Shown here: positions 46,563 through 55,736 of the stretch, one piece after another | How the letters are laid out: each line of letters opens with the position of its first letter | Position numbering within the stretch: the first letter of the stretch is position 1 | Source: CAWKOH01 sp963851245 | GTDB lineage: Bacteria > Actinomycetota > Acidimicrobiia > Acidimicrobiales > Palsa-688 | Assembly: GCA_963851245.1 (NCBI GenBank) | Contig: CAWKOH010000012.1 | Location: 567,357 to 631,356, forward strand | DNA length: 64,000 bases | Reading direction: 5' to 3' | Notes under the pieces: generated by a model | What the model was told of the DNA's origin: nothing | Seen by the model: the letters and a program-made list of their open reading frames with translations, nothing else | Databases searched by the model: none | Position numbers and translations under genes: made by a program

Positions 46563-46616
46563 AAGACAAGGGGCCGACGGTTTGCGGTTCTCGCCGACCG
46601 TCGCCCCGGTTGTCTT
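46563..46616 (+). terminator. Long stem-loop after 46517
   Basis: AAGACAA at 46563 pairs with TTGTCTT ending at 46616; inner GGGGC and GACGGT pair with GCCCC and ACCGTC, with small bulges. It lies 45 bases past the stop of the 46191 gene, and is followed by a weak T-containing stretch. Confidence 0.5.
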
Positions 46617-46664
46617 AGAGGCGGTCTAGTAGTGTCACACTGCAAGCACTAAAAGTGCAGGTAG

Positions 46665-46702
46665 GCCCGAGTAGCTCAGCCGGCAGAGCAACGCACTCGT
46701 AA
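46665..46702 (+). tRNA. Partial tRNA-Thr(CGT): 5' half only
   Basis: Acceptor 5' strand GCCCGAG, TA, D-arm GCTC-AGCCGGCA-GAGC, anticodon 5' stem ACGCA and loop CTCGTAA with anticodon CGT are all present. After 46702 the expected TGCGT, variable loop, T-arm and acceptor 3' strand are replaced by unrelated sequence (TACCTTTCGGG). It cannot fold as a tRNA. The cut falls at the 3' side of the anticodon loop, a known integration site for tyrosine-recombinase elements. No integrase is seen here. Confidence 0.7.
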
Positions 46703-46853
46703 TACCTTTCGGGCCACCGGAAGGGGCTGGGCAGGAAGGCGATAGGGTGCCTGACGTGCGGTTTTATGAGGGGTCGATCGCTGACGTTGGCGTCAGGTGG
46801 CTGGAGTTATGTCCAAAAATATGTCCAAACGGGGCCGTCGGTAGAATGTCGGC

Positions 46854-47096
46854 GTGTCACAGACAGCCGAGCTTCATGTGAAGGTGGGGCCGGACGGCTC
46901 CCTCTCGGTGCCTGCCTCCGAGTTGGCGGACGCCGGAATCCATCCCGGTGACGCGGTGGTCGTCGCTCCCGACCGCCGGCGACGGGTCCGTTCCATGCTG
47001 GGCGTACACGATCGGGGCATCGACTTCGACGTCGAGGACCAGTGTGCTCTCCGGGCCGAGATGGGCGCGGGTCTTGGTGAGGACCTGAGTCGTTGA
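46854..47096 (+). CDS. AbrB-like antitoxin (VapB type)
   Basis: An 80-residue protein, GTG start 46854. The SpoVT/AbrB swapped-hairpin fold is visible in LHVKVGPDGSLSVPASELADA and GIHPGDAVVVAP. It overlaps the PIN toxin gene by four bases (TTGA). It should bind VapC and its own promoter. Confidence 0.82.
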   Translation: MSQTAELHVKVGPDGSLSVPASELADAGIHPGDAVVVAPDRRRRVRSMLGVHDRGIDFDVEDQCALRAEMGAGLGEDLSR

Positions 47097-47515
47097 CCGA
47101 GGCCACCACCGCGGTGGTGGCTGACACCCACATCGTCATCTGGTACGTGCTCAACCCGGCGAAGCTCAGCGTGGAGGCGACCGAGGCGCTCGAAGGGTGC
47201 GTCGCTGCCGGCGAGCCCATCCGCGTCAGCGCCCATTCGTTGATTGAGCTCGTCTACGCAGTCGAGCGAGCGACGAACCCCTTCAGCGAGGACGACCGCC
47301 AGGCGGTGCTCGAGGTCTTCGAGGCGGGGGACTCGCCGTTCGAGATCGTGCCCGTGACGGCCGAGATCGCCAACCGGGTGTCGCCCGTTCCCCGGACGGC
47401 AAATGCAGATCCGGGCGATCGCGTAGTCGTTGCGACCGCGGAGGTTCTGGGACTGTCGATCGTCAGCGCAGATTCGAAGCCTCCGAGCATGACATCGTTG
47501 GCTGTGATCGCCTGA
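47093..47515 (+). CDS. PIN-domain ribonuclease toxin (VapC type)
   Basis: A 140-residue PIN nuclease, start TTG 47093. Acidic site residues: VVADTHIVIWYV, SLIELVYAVE, and DPGDRVVVATAEVLGLSIVSAD. The C-terminus after VSADSK is atypical (PPSMTSLAVIA); reading another frame there gives EHDIVGCDRLKL, so a small indel near the end is possible. Type II toxin-antitoxin pair with the gene above. Confidence 0.85.
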   Translation: MTEATTAVVADTHIVIWYVLNPAKLSVEATEALEGCVAAGEPIRVSAHSLIELVYAVERATNPFSEDDRQAVLEVFEAGDSPFEIVPVTAEIANRVSPVPRTANADPGDRVVVATAEVLGLSIVSADSKPPSMTSLAVIA

Positions 47516-47608
47516 AGCTGGCGGCCGACTCGATGGGCTGAGCAGGACGTCTCGATCTGCCGTCGGAACGCCTCCTCTCTCCCGACTTGCGGCACAGCCG
47601 ACGGGATA

Positions 47609-48247
47609 ATGGGATCCACGATTTGGGGCGTTATGGGGATCTCCTGGCGACCGAGGCGTGTCCTTCAGCCAGGATCGGGCAAAACCACCCTGTTGCACAT
47701 AATGGGCAGCCTGGACCGGCCCACCTCAGGCACGGTCCGGATCACCGGGCTCGATCTCTCAGCCCTGTCGGACCGTCAGCTGGCGGTGCTGCGGGCGACA
47801 CGGATCGGGTTCGTATTCCAGCAATATTTCCTGGCCGAACACACCAGCACGCTCGACAACGTGGCCGACGGGCTGCTCTACGCCGGCATACCCGTCAAAC
47901 AGCGGCGCCGGCGAGCAGTCGACGCCCTGGCCCAAGTCGGCCTCGCCAGCCGGGTCGGAGCGCGACCTACCCAACTGTCGGGCGGTGAGCGCCAACGGGT
48001 AGCCATCGCCCGGGCCCTGGTTGGCCAGCCGGCCATCGTGCTCGCCGACGAGCCGACCGGCAACCTGGACCAAACCACCGGCCAGTCCATCCTCGCCCTA
48101 CTCGAGGATCTCAACACCCACGGGGCGACAATCGTGATCATCACCCACGACCACAACGTCGCCGCCCATATGCCCCGGAGGGTCGAGATGCTCGACGGGC
48201 GGATCATAAGCGACAACACCACCCCGCGGCGAGGGGATCGGTCGTGA
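47609..48247 (+). pseudogene. ABC transporter ATPase, 5' truncated
   Basis: From residue 20 onward a LolD/MacB-type ATPase: SGKTTLLHIMGSLDRPTSG, FVFQQYFLAEHTSTLDNV, LSGGERQRVAIARALV, VLADEPTGNLD and IIITHDHNVA. The first 40-45 family residues are missing and the Walker A is damaged (LQPGSGKTT in place of GPSGSGKTT, losing the first Gly). The junction with foreign sequence is at about 47672. It overlaps the permease gene by ATGA-type coupling (48244). Confidence 0.8.
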
Positions 48248-49419
48248 ACACCGCGGTCCTGGCCCCTCGCCGGATAAGCCTGTCGGACCTGGCCCGACTG
48301 GCCAGCGTCGGGGTGCGCACACGCAGACTACGGGCGACCCTGTCCGCGTTAGGCATCACCATCGGAGTCGCCGCAATCGTAGCCGTGCTAGGCCTGTCCT
48401 CCTCGTCCCAGGCCGGGCTGCTCGACGAGATCGACCGGCTGGGCACCAACCTGCTCACCGTCACCAACGGCCAAACCCTCGCCGGCCAAACCGCCGAACT
48501 GCCAGTCGCCGCCCCCGCCATGATCGGCCGGATCGGCCCAGTCACCGCCGTCCAATACACCGGAGCAATCAACGGGATCGACACCTACCGCAGCCCATAC
48601 GTCAACCCCATCAAAACCAACGCCCTAACCGTGGAGGCCTCCAGCCTCGGACTGCCCTCCACCCTAGGCACCAGCATGGCCCAAGGCGGCTACCTCAACG
48701 CCGCCACAAACCAAGAACCCGTGACCGTGCTCGGCGCAGCCGCCGCCCAACGCCTCGGCATCGACCGGGTCTGGCCAGGCGAGCGGATCTGGGTCGATCA
48801 CCAGTGGTTCTACCTGGCCGGCATCCTAAACCCGGCCGTGCTCGCCCCAGAAATAGACAGCGCCATCCTCGTCGGCTTCCCCGCCGCCATGAAATACCTC
48901 GGCTTCGACGGTCATCCCTCCACCATCTACGTCCGAGCCCGCACCAGCCAAGTCAACACCGTCGACGCCGTGCTCGGCCCCACCGCCAACCCTGAAAACC
49001 CCAACCAAGTCAACGTCAGCCAGCCTTCCGCCGCGCTAGTAGCGCGAGCGAAGGCCAAGGGCGCGCTCAACAGCCTGTTCCTCGGACTCGGCGCCGTGTC
49101 GCTGCTAGTGGGAGCCGTCGGCGTGGGAAACGTCATGCTCATCGGCGTCCTCGAACGCCGCTCCGAGATCGGCCTACGCCGCGCCCTCGGCGCCACCAAA
49201 AGCCACATCCGCACCCAGTTCCTCAGCGAAGCCGTCGGTGTCTGTCATACGGGCGCGCACGCCTTGGGGGCCGCCGCATATGCCGCTACGGCCGCCGGAC
49301 TTGCGGACCCCGAACGGCCCGAAGCCGTCGAAGACGAAGTCCGCTGGCAGCTCGAGACCGTGCGTATCAGGTCGGAGAGGGATGTATCGTTTGACAACCT
49401 GTCGCTAGACGATGTATAG
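48244..49419 (+). pseudogene. MacB-like permease, 3' truncated and fused to foreign tail
   Basis: Residues 1-330 are a MacB/FtsX permease: TM1 (TLSALGITIGVAAIVAVLGL), the extracytoplasmic domain, TM2 and the loop ERRSEIGLRRALGATKSHIRTQFLSEAV. TM3 and TM4 are missing. After about 49240 the frame reads HTGAHALGAAAYAATAAGL then ERPEAVEDEVRWQLETVRIR, which resembles the C-terminus of Imm-5-like putative immunity proteins, not a permease. A deletion or insertion breakpoint appears to lie near 49240. Confidence 0.75.
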
Positions 49420-49420
49420 T
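49391..49420 (+). promoter_or_regulatory. SigA-type promoter with repeats, predicting a leaderless padR mRNA
   Basis: TTGACA at 49391-49396, 18-base spacer, TATAGT at 49415-49420. Initiation about seven bases on would fall at 49427-49428, the A of the padR ATG. GATGTAT occurs at 49381 and 49411, exactly 30 bp apart, and ATCGT/ACGAT (49386, 49409) form an inverted pair around the -35, possibly the PadR operator. Confidence 0.6.
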
Positions 49421-49427
49421 CGTGCCG

Positions 49428-49757
49428 ATGGAACTGCGACCGCCGAGTTATTTCGCGCTTGCCTCGCTGATCGACGGGCCTTTGCACGGGTACGCGATCA
49501 TGCGCCGCGCTCGCGAGCTATCGGACGGCCGCGTGCGACTCTCGACCGGCACGCTGTACGCGCTCCTCGAGCGGGCGATCGGCGAGGAGCTCGTGACAGC
49601 CGGCGAGGTGTACGTGCAGGGTGGCCGTCAGCGCCGCGATTACGCGCTCACAGCGGCTGGGCGCCTGGCGCTCGAGCTCGAGACCGAGCGGATGGCGAGC
49701 GCGGCTGGCGTCGTGTCGGCGAGGTTGCGCGCGAGCGCGCGAACGGCGCCGGCATGA
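49428..49757 (+). CDS. PadR-family transcriptional regulator
   Basis: A 109-residue winged-helix repressor, start ATG 49428 (GTG at 49422 possible). SYFALASLIDGPLHGYAIMRRA, LSTGTLYALLERAI and GRQRRDYALTAAGRLALE are the PadR core. It overlaps the following membrane-protein gene by ATGA. Such pairs usually have the regulator repress its partner and itself. Confidence 0.9.
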   Translation: MELRPPSYFALASLIDGPLHGYAIMRRARELSDGRVRLSTGTLYALLERAIGEELVTAGEVYVQGGRQRRDYALTAAGRLALELETERMASAAGVVSARLRASARTAPA

Positions 49758-50575
49758 GGGGCCGCGGGCTCGCGCAGGCGGCGCTGCGGTGCTATCCGCC
49801 GGCCACGCGTACGGCGCGCGGAGCGGAGATGCTCGACACGCTGCTTGAGGCCTCGGGTGATCGGCACGGCGTGTTCGTGTGGAACGTCGTGTCGCTCGTG
49901 ACCGCGGGTTTGGGTGAGCGCGCCCGGGCCAGCGCCCGGGTGAGCCCCGGCCGGACGATCGCGGAGGCGGCAAAGCTCGCGTCGGTCCTGTACGCGTGCC
50001 TGTGGCTCACGGCGGGTTTGGTGGTGTTGATCGAGCGGCGCGGATGGCATCACGAAAGCCAGGTCTCGTTTCACGTGGTCGGGCTGCTGATCGTCCTGTT
50101 GGCGTGGTCGCGAGGACGGCAGCGCCTCGCCGGCGTGATCGGCCTCGCGTGCACGGTGCTGCTGGTCGTCGCGTACCCACCAGATGTCTTGCTTCCAGTG
50201 TCGCTCGTGCAACCGATTCTGCCGGCATGCGGGTTTCTGATCATGGCGATCGCTCCGGCACGCGAGCGTCCGAGCACGGTCGCGCTCGCCGCGCTCGCCG
50301 CACTGGTTGTTGTGAGTGTGATCGTCGGCGCGAATACCGGCGGGTTCGGCCAGTTCATCGTGCTGGGCAGTGCCTCGATCGCCGGGCTGGCGGTATTTGC
50401 CGTGCAGCCGCGGCTCGCGATCGCGGTCGCGATGATCTGGACGGCGATCGGGATCGAGCTGATCGCTTTCGGCGGCACACCGCCTGCGCCATCGAAGCTC
50501 CTGGTCGCGGCCACTCCGGCCGTGCTCGCGGCGACCGCTGCCCGCGCACGCGTGATCCGTCGCAGAGCGATCTGA
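49754..50575 (+). CDS. Integral membrane protein co-transcribed with padR
   Basis: A 273-residue protein. A cytoplasmic N-terminal segment (LRCYPPATRTARGAEMLDTLLEA) is typical of proteins partnered with PadR regulators; then about seven TM helices. No catalytic motif recognised. Start ATG 49754 overlaps the padR stop. Confidence 0.8.
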   Translation: MRGRGLAQAALRCYPPATRTARGAEMLDTLLEASGDRHGVFVWNVVSLVTAGLGERARASARVSPGRTIAEAAKLASVLYACLWLTAGLVVLIERRGWHHESQVSFHVVGLLIVLLAWSRGRQRLAGVIGLACTVLLVVAYPPDVLLPVSLVQPILPACGFLIMAIAPARERPSTVALAALAALVVVSVIVGANTGGFGQFIVLGSASIAGLAVFAVQPRLAIAVAMIWTAIGIELIAFGGTPPAPSKLLVAATPAVLAATAARARVIRRRAI

Positions 50576-50779
50576 ACAGCATCCACGTCCGATGTGGCTC
50601 GTCACCGTGCAACGATCAACTCGCTGCAACAGGGGCCTCATCCGGCCTCTGGTCTCGTGTCGATCGCGTCCTTGCTGATCAGCGCTTGCGGATCCTCGTC
50701 GGGCTCGCCAACGAGCGCGCCCAACAGCCTACCGCCCAGCGTTCAAGCTCACCTCCGAAGGACATCGGCAGCGAACCTG

Positions 50780-52109
50780 ATGCGCGGCAGCCTCGATCCG
50801 AAGTGGCTGATCCGCTCACCGCGAACGTACGTGGTCGCCGTCGCGGCCCTCATGACCGGGGGCTTGGTGGTGGGGTGCGGGGGAGTTTCGCACCATCCGA
50901 GCGCGGCAACGCGGGCCGGCGCGACTGTGGCCACGACCGTGGTGACGGGAGCTGCGCCGACCGTCGCGAGGTCCGGCGCGCCCTTGTACTGCCAAGGTGG
51001 CCCCTGCTACACCCCGGAGCAATACCGGGTCGCGTATGGCATCCAGTCATTGTTGGACAGAGGAATCGACGGTCGTGGCGAGACGGTGACGGTCGTTGCT
51101 CCTGTTCCACCGCCGAACGCGGGTCCTACCGATATCCGTCGGGATCTGGAGAGCTTCGACAGAACGTTCCGGCTGCCCGCCGCACGGATCGAGGTCGTGA
51201 CCACCCTCGGCGGTTCGGCCTCGCCGTGGCAGGCGACGGGGGAGGAGGTCGGCGACCTCGAGCACGTGCACGCGGTCGCTCCTGGCGCCACGCTGCGGGT
51301 GGTCCTGATTCCCTCTTCCTGGGGCCAAAGCGCCGCGAACGGGACGGCGGACATGCTCGCCGCGTTGCGGCTTGCCGTCTCCGAAACCGACGTGGCTTCG
51401 ATCAGCTGGAGCTTGGGGGAGCACTACTTCACCAAGGCTCAGGTGGCCGAGATGCACTCCATCCTGCTTGGCGCGGAGGCCCATCACGTCACGGTTATCG
51501 GCAGCTCCGGCGACGATGGCTGGTTCCCTACCCCTCGGGGATGGGGTGGTCAGGTCAAGGAGGTCAGCCTTCCGGCCTCCGACCCGCTCGTTCTGGGCGT
51601 TGGCGGCACCATTCTCACCGCGAATCCCAAGACCGGCGCCTACATCAGCGAGACCGCCTGGCCAGATTCGGGTGGCGGCTTCAGCCACCTGTATGTCCGC
51701 CCCGCCTACCAGGATGGCGTCCCTGGGATTTCAGACGACGAGGGGCGTGCCCGACGTCGCCGGCGACGCCGCTGAGGCCGGCGGCATGGCGCTCGTTTTC
51801 ACGGAGGATGGCAGAGCATCGCTCCGTTCGCCGCCGGGGACGAGCGACTCCGCGCCACTGTGGGGAGGGCTGGTGGCGCTGGCCGACCAGTACGCCCATC
51901 GCGACCTCGGCTTCATCAACCCCGCGATCTACAGCATCGCGCGCAGCTCCAGCTATCACAGCGCATTTCACGACATCACAACCGACACAGTCGGCACCAA
52001 CGGCTACCCGGCCACTCCGGGCTGGGACCCGGTGACGGGCTGGGGAACCCCCAACGCGCAGGAACTCATCCCGCTGCTGGCCAAATTCGCCAAGCCAGGC
52101 ACGACTTAG
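50780..52109 (+). CDS. S53 (sedolisin/kumamolisin-like) peptidase, one frameshift near 51735
   Basis: About 443 residues. N-terminal signal with lipobox-like GGLVVGC, then YCQGGPCYTPEQYRVAYGIQ. Catalytic residues of the S53 triad: Glu/Asp in GEEVGDLEHVHAVAPGA, oxyanion Asp in GSSGDDGW, and after one extra base near 51735 the nucleophile in PPGTSDSAPLWGG followed by WDPVTGWGTPNA. Secreted acid-active serine-carboxyl endopeptidase by family. An in-frame GTG at 50594 would give another hydrophobic leader (LVSIASLLISAC); which start is used is unclear. Confidence 0.85.
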
Positions 52110-53071
52110 CCTCGATCCACGAAAGGGCACGACAACCGGCAAGGAAAGAGGGAATGAAAGAGCTCTAGAAGCAGCTTCTGATGGCCGTCGAACCAGGCGA
52201 GATCGCTTGAGAAGGTTCTCGGGGCTCTCCGACCATATCCATCCTTCTCGAGCGGGCCTGCGCGTCAGGTTCACGACATCGGCGGCAAGCGGGACGACGG
52301 ATATCTCGTCACCGACGGCGATCGATAATGACAACTGCGACGCTCGTATATCTGTTGACTGCCACAAGCAGTGAGGTAGGACATGCCCTACTTCCTCACG
52401 TTGCTTGCCGGCTGTGCCCTTGTCTTCGACTGCCCCGATAAGTCGACGGCGACGAGGCGAGGCTCTGTCCATCAAGCGCGTGGGGCCAGGAGGAGGAACG
52501 CCCAAACCCCACTCCCCCACCTCTCGACATCCATAAACAGCGGTATTTGGGATACGTCATGGAATTACACGACGTGCTCTATTGGGAGAGGGTCACGCTG
52601 GAGTGGGCGCAGGTTCAAACTTGTTCCTTGACCGCCGCCCCCATCTCTGAATCACAGACTCCATCTGAAACAACATATCTGTCGTTGTAATATCATCACA
52701 GAGCACGGGTCTTGAACTTAGCCGCACATGAAAGGTGTCTCCTTGACCCGGCGTTGCGGAAGCCCGGGAGTCGTGTTACTGGGATGCTCGATGCGAGCTT
52801 TATGTGACACAGCATCTCGATGTGGTCGCCCTCGCCCGACCTTGCGGCATTCACGATCTGGGGCGCTCTCGGGGGACCCGGGTGGCCTGAATCCGGTTCC
52901 CGGAAGAGACCTAGGCGGTAAGGGCGGCCCACCAGTTCGTTCGTCACGAACGAACCGCCATCATCATCATTAGCCGCCCCACCGGAAGCCAGCGACCTAG
53001 TCATCCGTCGCTGAAACAACTCGGGTGGTTGTATAGAGGACTGGCACCGGAGTCAAATCCGCGACGGACGA
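52110..53071. other. Long intergenic region with a perfect 21-bp palindrome
   Basis: No gene supported in 960 bp; frames are short and unlike proteins, and part is less GC-rich. At 52935-52955 a perfect palindrome has arms GTTCGTTCGT and its complement around one central C, followed by CCGCCATCATCATCAT. It could be an operator for a dimeric regulator, or a hairpin terminator (plus strand gene ends 850 bp before). Its owner is unknown. Confidence 0.5.
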
Positions 53072-53650
53072 CTAGGCGCCTTGTAGTTGCGCTGTGACGT
53101 TGATGGGAGGGAGTGGCCCCCCGGGTTCGAGGGTGCCGGCAGCGATTTGTTCGGCGGCCCAGTCGACCCAGTCGATGAGCGTCGTGTAGAAGCGCCGGCC
53201 GAACTCGATGGTCAGCCGGGACGCCCGATTCTTCTGGCTAGCGGACCAGTCCACGTTGGCCAGGGCTGTTTCTATATGACCCAGGTGGCGGACGTACTCC
53301 GCTCGGTCGCGGGCGAGGTGGGCGAGGGCCTCATCCTCGGGGAGCACCCAGACGCAGAAGATGCGCAGCAAGGCGTCGCAGCGGACCGAGTAGTCCGGCT
53401 CGGTGTCGCGCATCCAGGTTCGCAGGGCCTCGATGCCTTCCGGCGTGGACTGGTAGACCTTGCGGCCGCGGGGCCCCGCACCGGTCTGGGCGATCAGCCC
53501 GTCGGAGACCAGCTTGCCCAGCTCGGGATAGATCTGGCTGTGCTGGGCGGGCCACACGTTCCCCATCGAGTTCACGAAGAACTGGGACAGGTCGTAGCCG
53601 CTCAGCGGCTCGCCGGAGAGCAGGTTCACCAGCCCATAGCGCAGTGACAT
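53072..53650 (-). CDS. PadR-family transcriptional regulator
   Basis: A 192-residue PadR with C-terminal Vir_act_alpha_C domain, start ATG 53650. LRYGLVNLLSGEPLSGYDLSQFF, WPAQHSQIYPELGKLVSDGLI and GRKVYQSTPEGIEALRTWM. The C-terminal helical dimerisation part (RAEYVRHLGHIETALANVDW) is complete. Divergent from the DHA2 MFS pump, its likely target. Confidence 0.92.
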   Translation of the reverse strand: MSLRYGLVNLLSGEPLSGYDLSQFFVNSMGNVWPAQHSQIYPELGKLVSDGLIAQTGAGPRGRKVYQSTPEGIEALRTWMRDTEPDYSVRCDALLRIFCVWVLPEDEALAHLARDRAEYVRHLGHIETALANVDWSASQKNRASRLTIEFGRRFYTTLIDWVDWAAEQIAAGTLEPGGPLPPINVTAQLQGA

Positions 53651-53672
53651 ACGAATATTTTGACACGTAAGT

Positions 53673-53702
53673 CTTGACAGGTCAAGTAAGACGCGGTTAG
53701 AT
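53673..53702. promoter_or_regulatory. PadR operator overlapping the pump promoter
   Basis: Palindrome CTTGACAGGTCAAG at 53673-53686 (CTTGAC-AG-GTCAAG) within a larger imperfect repeat GTCTT...AAGAC. TTGACA at 53674-53679, 17-base spacer, TTAGAT at 53697-53702 would serve the MFS gene. Further TGACCTGTC and TGACAGGT copies lie at 53704-53726. Repressor binding would block both directions. Confidence 0.6.
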
Positions 53703-53756
53703 GTGACCTGTCGTCTTTGACAGGTGAAGGACATCGTGTTGAAAGGGAGGGATTCG

Positions 53757-55340
53757 ATGCCGACCATGACCCCCGAACAGATCCACGCCAGGCGCTGGGC
53801 CACTCTCGGCGTCCTCTGCCTCTCGCTCCTGCTGATCGTGGTGGACGGCTCGATCGTCAATGTCGCCCTCCCTACCCTGGTCCGCGACCTGCACGCCTCG
53901 ACCGCCTCCCTGCAGTGGGTCACCGACTCCTACACCCTGGCCATGGCCGGGCTCCTGCTCAGCCTCGGCAGCCTGGGTGACCGGATCGGACGCCACCGCA
54001 CCCTCGCCGGCGGCCTGATCGTCTTCGGCATCGGCTCCGCACTGGCCGCCCTGTCGGGGTCGTCGATCGAGCTCATCGCCTCCCGGGTAGTGATGGGCGT
54101 CGGGGCGGCGGCCATCATGCCCGCCACGCTGTCGATCCTGACCAACGTGTTCACCGTCCCGGCCGAACGGGCCAAGGCGATCGCCATGTGGTCGGCCGTC
54201 TCTGGGCTCGGGGTGGCGATCGGCCCGACCCTGGGCGGCTGGCTGCTCGAGCACTTCGGCTGGGGATCGATCTTCACCGTCAACCTGCCCATCGTCGTCG
54301 TCGCCCTGATCGCCGGCCGCCTGGTGGTGCCGCCGTCGAGCAACCCGTATCCCAAGGCCCTCGATCCGGTCGGTCTGCTCAGCTCGGTCGCCGGCGTCGT
54401 GGCCGTCGTGTACGCCATCATCGAGGCCCCGACCTACGGCTGGCTGAGCGCCCGGACCCTCGGTATCGGGGCGGCCGGTCTCGCCATCCTGGCCGCCTGG
54501 GTGGTCTACGAGCTGCGCAGCTCGCACCCCATGGTGGACCTGCGGGTGTTCCGCAACGCCCGCTTCAGCGCCGCCAGCTTCTCGGTCACGATGATCTTCC
54601 TGGCCCTGTTCGGCTGGTTGTTCCTCTTCACCCAGCAGTTGCAGTTCGTGCTCGGCTACAACACCCTCCAGGCCGGCGTTCGTGCGCTGCCCTTCGCCAT
54701 CACTATCGGCGCGATCTCGCAGCCCGCCGCCAAGCTGGCGGCACGGGCCGGCACCAAATCGGTCGTGGCCGCCGGCCTGGCCATGATGGCCGTCGGGTTC
54801 TGGCTGATGTCGACCTCGACGGTCCACACCGGCTACGGCTTCCTCGTCGTCGCCAGCATGGTCATCGCCGCCGGCATGGGGCTGGCCATGGCGCCGGCGA
54901 CCGAGTCGATCATGGGCTCGCTGCCCCCAGCCCAGGCGGGTGTCGGTTCCGCGGTCAACGACACCACCCGCTCCCTCGGCGGCGCCCTCGGGGTCGCCGT
55001 CATGGGCTCGGTCGCCGCATCCTTCTTCGCCACCCACATCCGGCCGGCTCTGGCCCACGTACCGGCGCAGTTCGCGGCCCAGGCGAACTCATCGGTCGGG
55101 GCGGCCGTCACCGCCGGCCAGCACGCGCCGGGTTCGGCCGGGCAGAACCTCGTCGAGGCGGCCCGCCAGGCGTTCATTACCGGCTCGGACCGGGCCATGA
55201 TCGTCGCAGTCGCCGCCGCCGTTCTGGGGTCGCTCGTCGCCGCCCGGTTCCTGCCGGCGAGGGCGGCAGGCGAGCAGTCCGTCCCGGTCGGAGTCGACGA
55301 ACTGCCGGTACTTGAGCTCAGCGGTGTCGAAGCCGCCTGA
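53757..55340 (+). CDS. DHA2-family (14-TM) MFS drug transporter
   Basis: A 527-residue export pump from ATG 53757 with GGGAGG six bases upstream (GTG at 53724 rejected). Motif D1 VVDGSIVNVALPTL, motif A GSLGDRIGRHR and motif C VSGLGVAIGPTLGGWLLE of the EmrB/QacA group; 14 hydrophobic helices. It exports hydrophobic toxicants with proton exchange. Controlled by the divergent PadR. Confidence 0.94.
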   Translation: MPTMTPEQIHARRWATLGVLCLSLLLIVVDGSIVNVALPTLVRDLHASTASLQWVTDSYTLAMAGLLLSLGSLGDRIGRHRTLAGGLIVFGIGSALAALSGSSIELIASRVVMGVGAAAIMPATLSILTNVFTVPAERAKAIAMWSAVSGLGVAIGPTLGGWLLEHFGWGSIFTVNLPIVVVALIAGRLVVPPSSNPYPKALDPVGLLSSVAGVVAVVYAIIEAPTYGWLSARTLGIGAAGLAILAAWVVYELRSSHPMVDLRVFRNARFSAASFSVTMIFLALFGWLFLFTQQLQFVLGYNTLQAGVRALPFAITIGAISQPAAKLAARAGTKSVVAAGLAMMAVGFWLMSTSTVHTGYGFLVVASMVIAAGMGLAMAPATESIMGSLPPAQAGVGSAVNDTTRSLGGALGVAVMGSVAASFFATHIRPALAHVPAQFAAQANSSVGAAVTAGQHAPGSAGQNLVEAARQAFITGSDRAMIVAVAAAVLGSLVAARFLPARAAGEQSVPVGVDELPVLELSGVEAA

Positions 55341-55364
55341 GTAGATCAGTTCGGTTCAGCCGGG

Positions 55365-55396
55365 AAGCCGGGGCGTCGTAAGAGACGCTCCGGCTT
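55365..55396 (+). terminator. 13-bp hairpin after the MFS gene
   Basis: AAGCCGGGGCGTC, loop GTAAGA, GACGCTCCGGCTT, with a single G-U type mismatch, 25 bases after the stop. No gene is supported between here and 55737. Confidence 0.65.
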
Positions 55397-55736
55397 CAAC
55401 CGTCCGGTGGCAGGACAGGCCAGCAGATCCCGGTCCGCCACGCGGCCTCGAGACTCGCGCCAATCGGTCCTGTCCGACCCACACCATCCGTTCGCCTCGC
55501 AGCCGGCGGTATGTGACGGTCTGCCCGCGGGATTTAGGGGCAGGCGGCGCCGATAATATGGGCGAGCGTTGTGGGGTAGAGGACGCCGGCGGGGCCGCAC
55601 CCCGGACTCGATATGCGTCCGCGACCGTCCGGGGTTGTAGGTCCACTGGGTCCAGGACCGCTGTAGAGAAGAGGCGCTCTGTTGAGCCGAGCGAGGTTCG
55701 GGGGAGGAGCGGTGTCATCGCCTGGTTCTGCACTTG

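Noticed and set aside
49996..52035. 679-codon plus-strand frame
   Set aside because: Runs through the padR-linked membrane gene and the S53 peptidase in the wrong frame; Arg-rich, no family.
52560..52640. GGTTCAAAC motif suggesting a tRNA T-loop
   Set aside because: No acceptor, D or anticodon arms can be built around it.
53697..55058. 453-codon minus-strand frame over the DHA2 transporter
   Set aside because: Gly/Asp/His-rich antisense shadow of a clear MFS gene.
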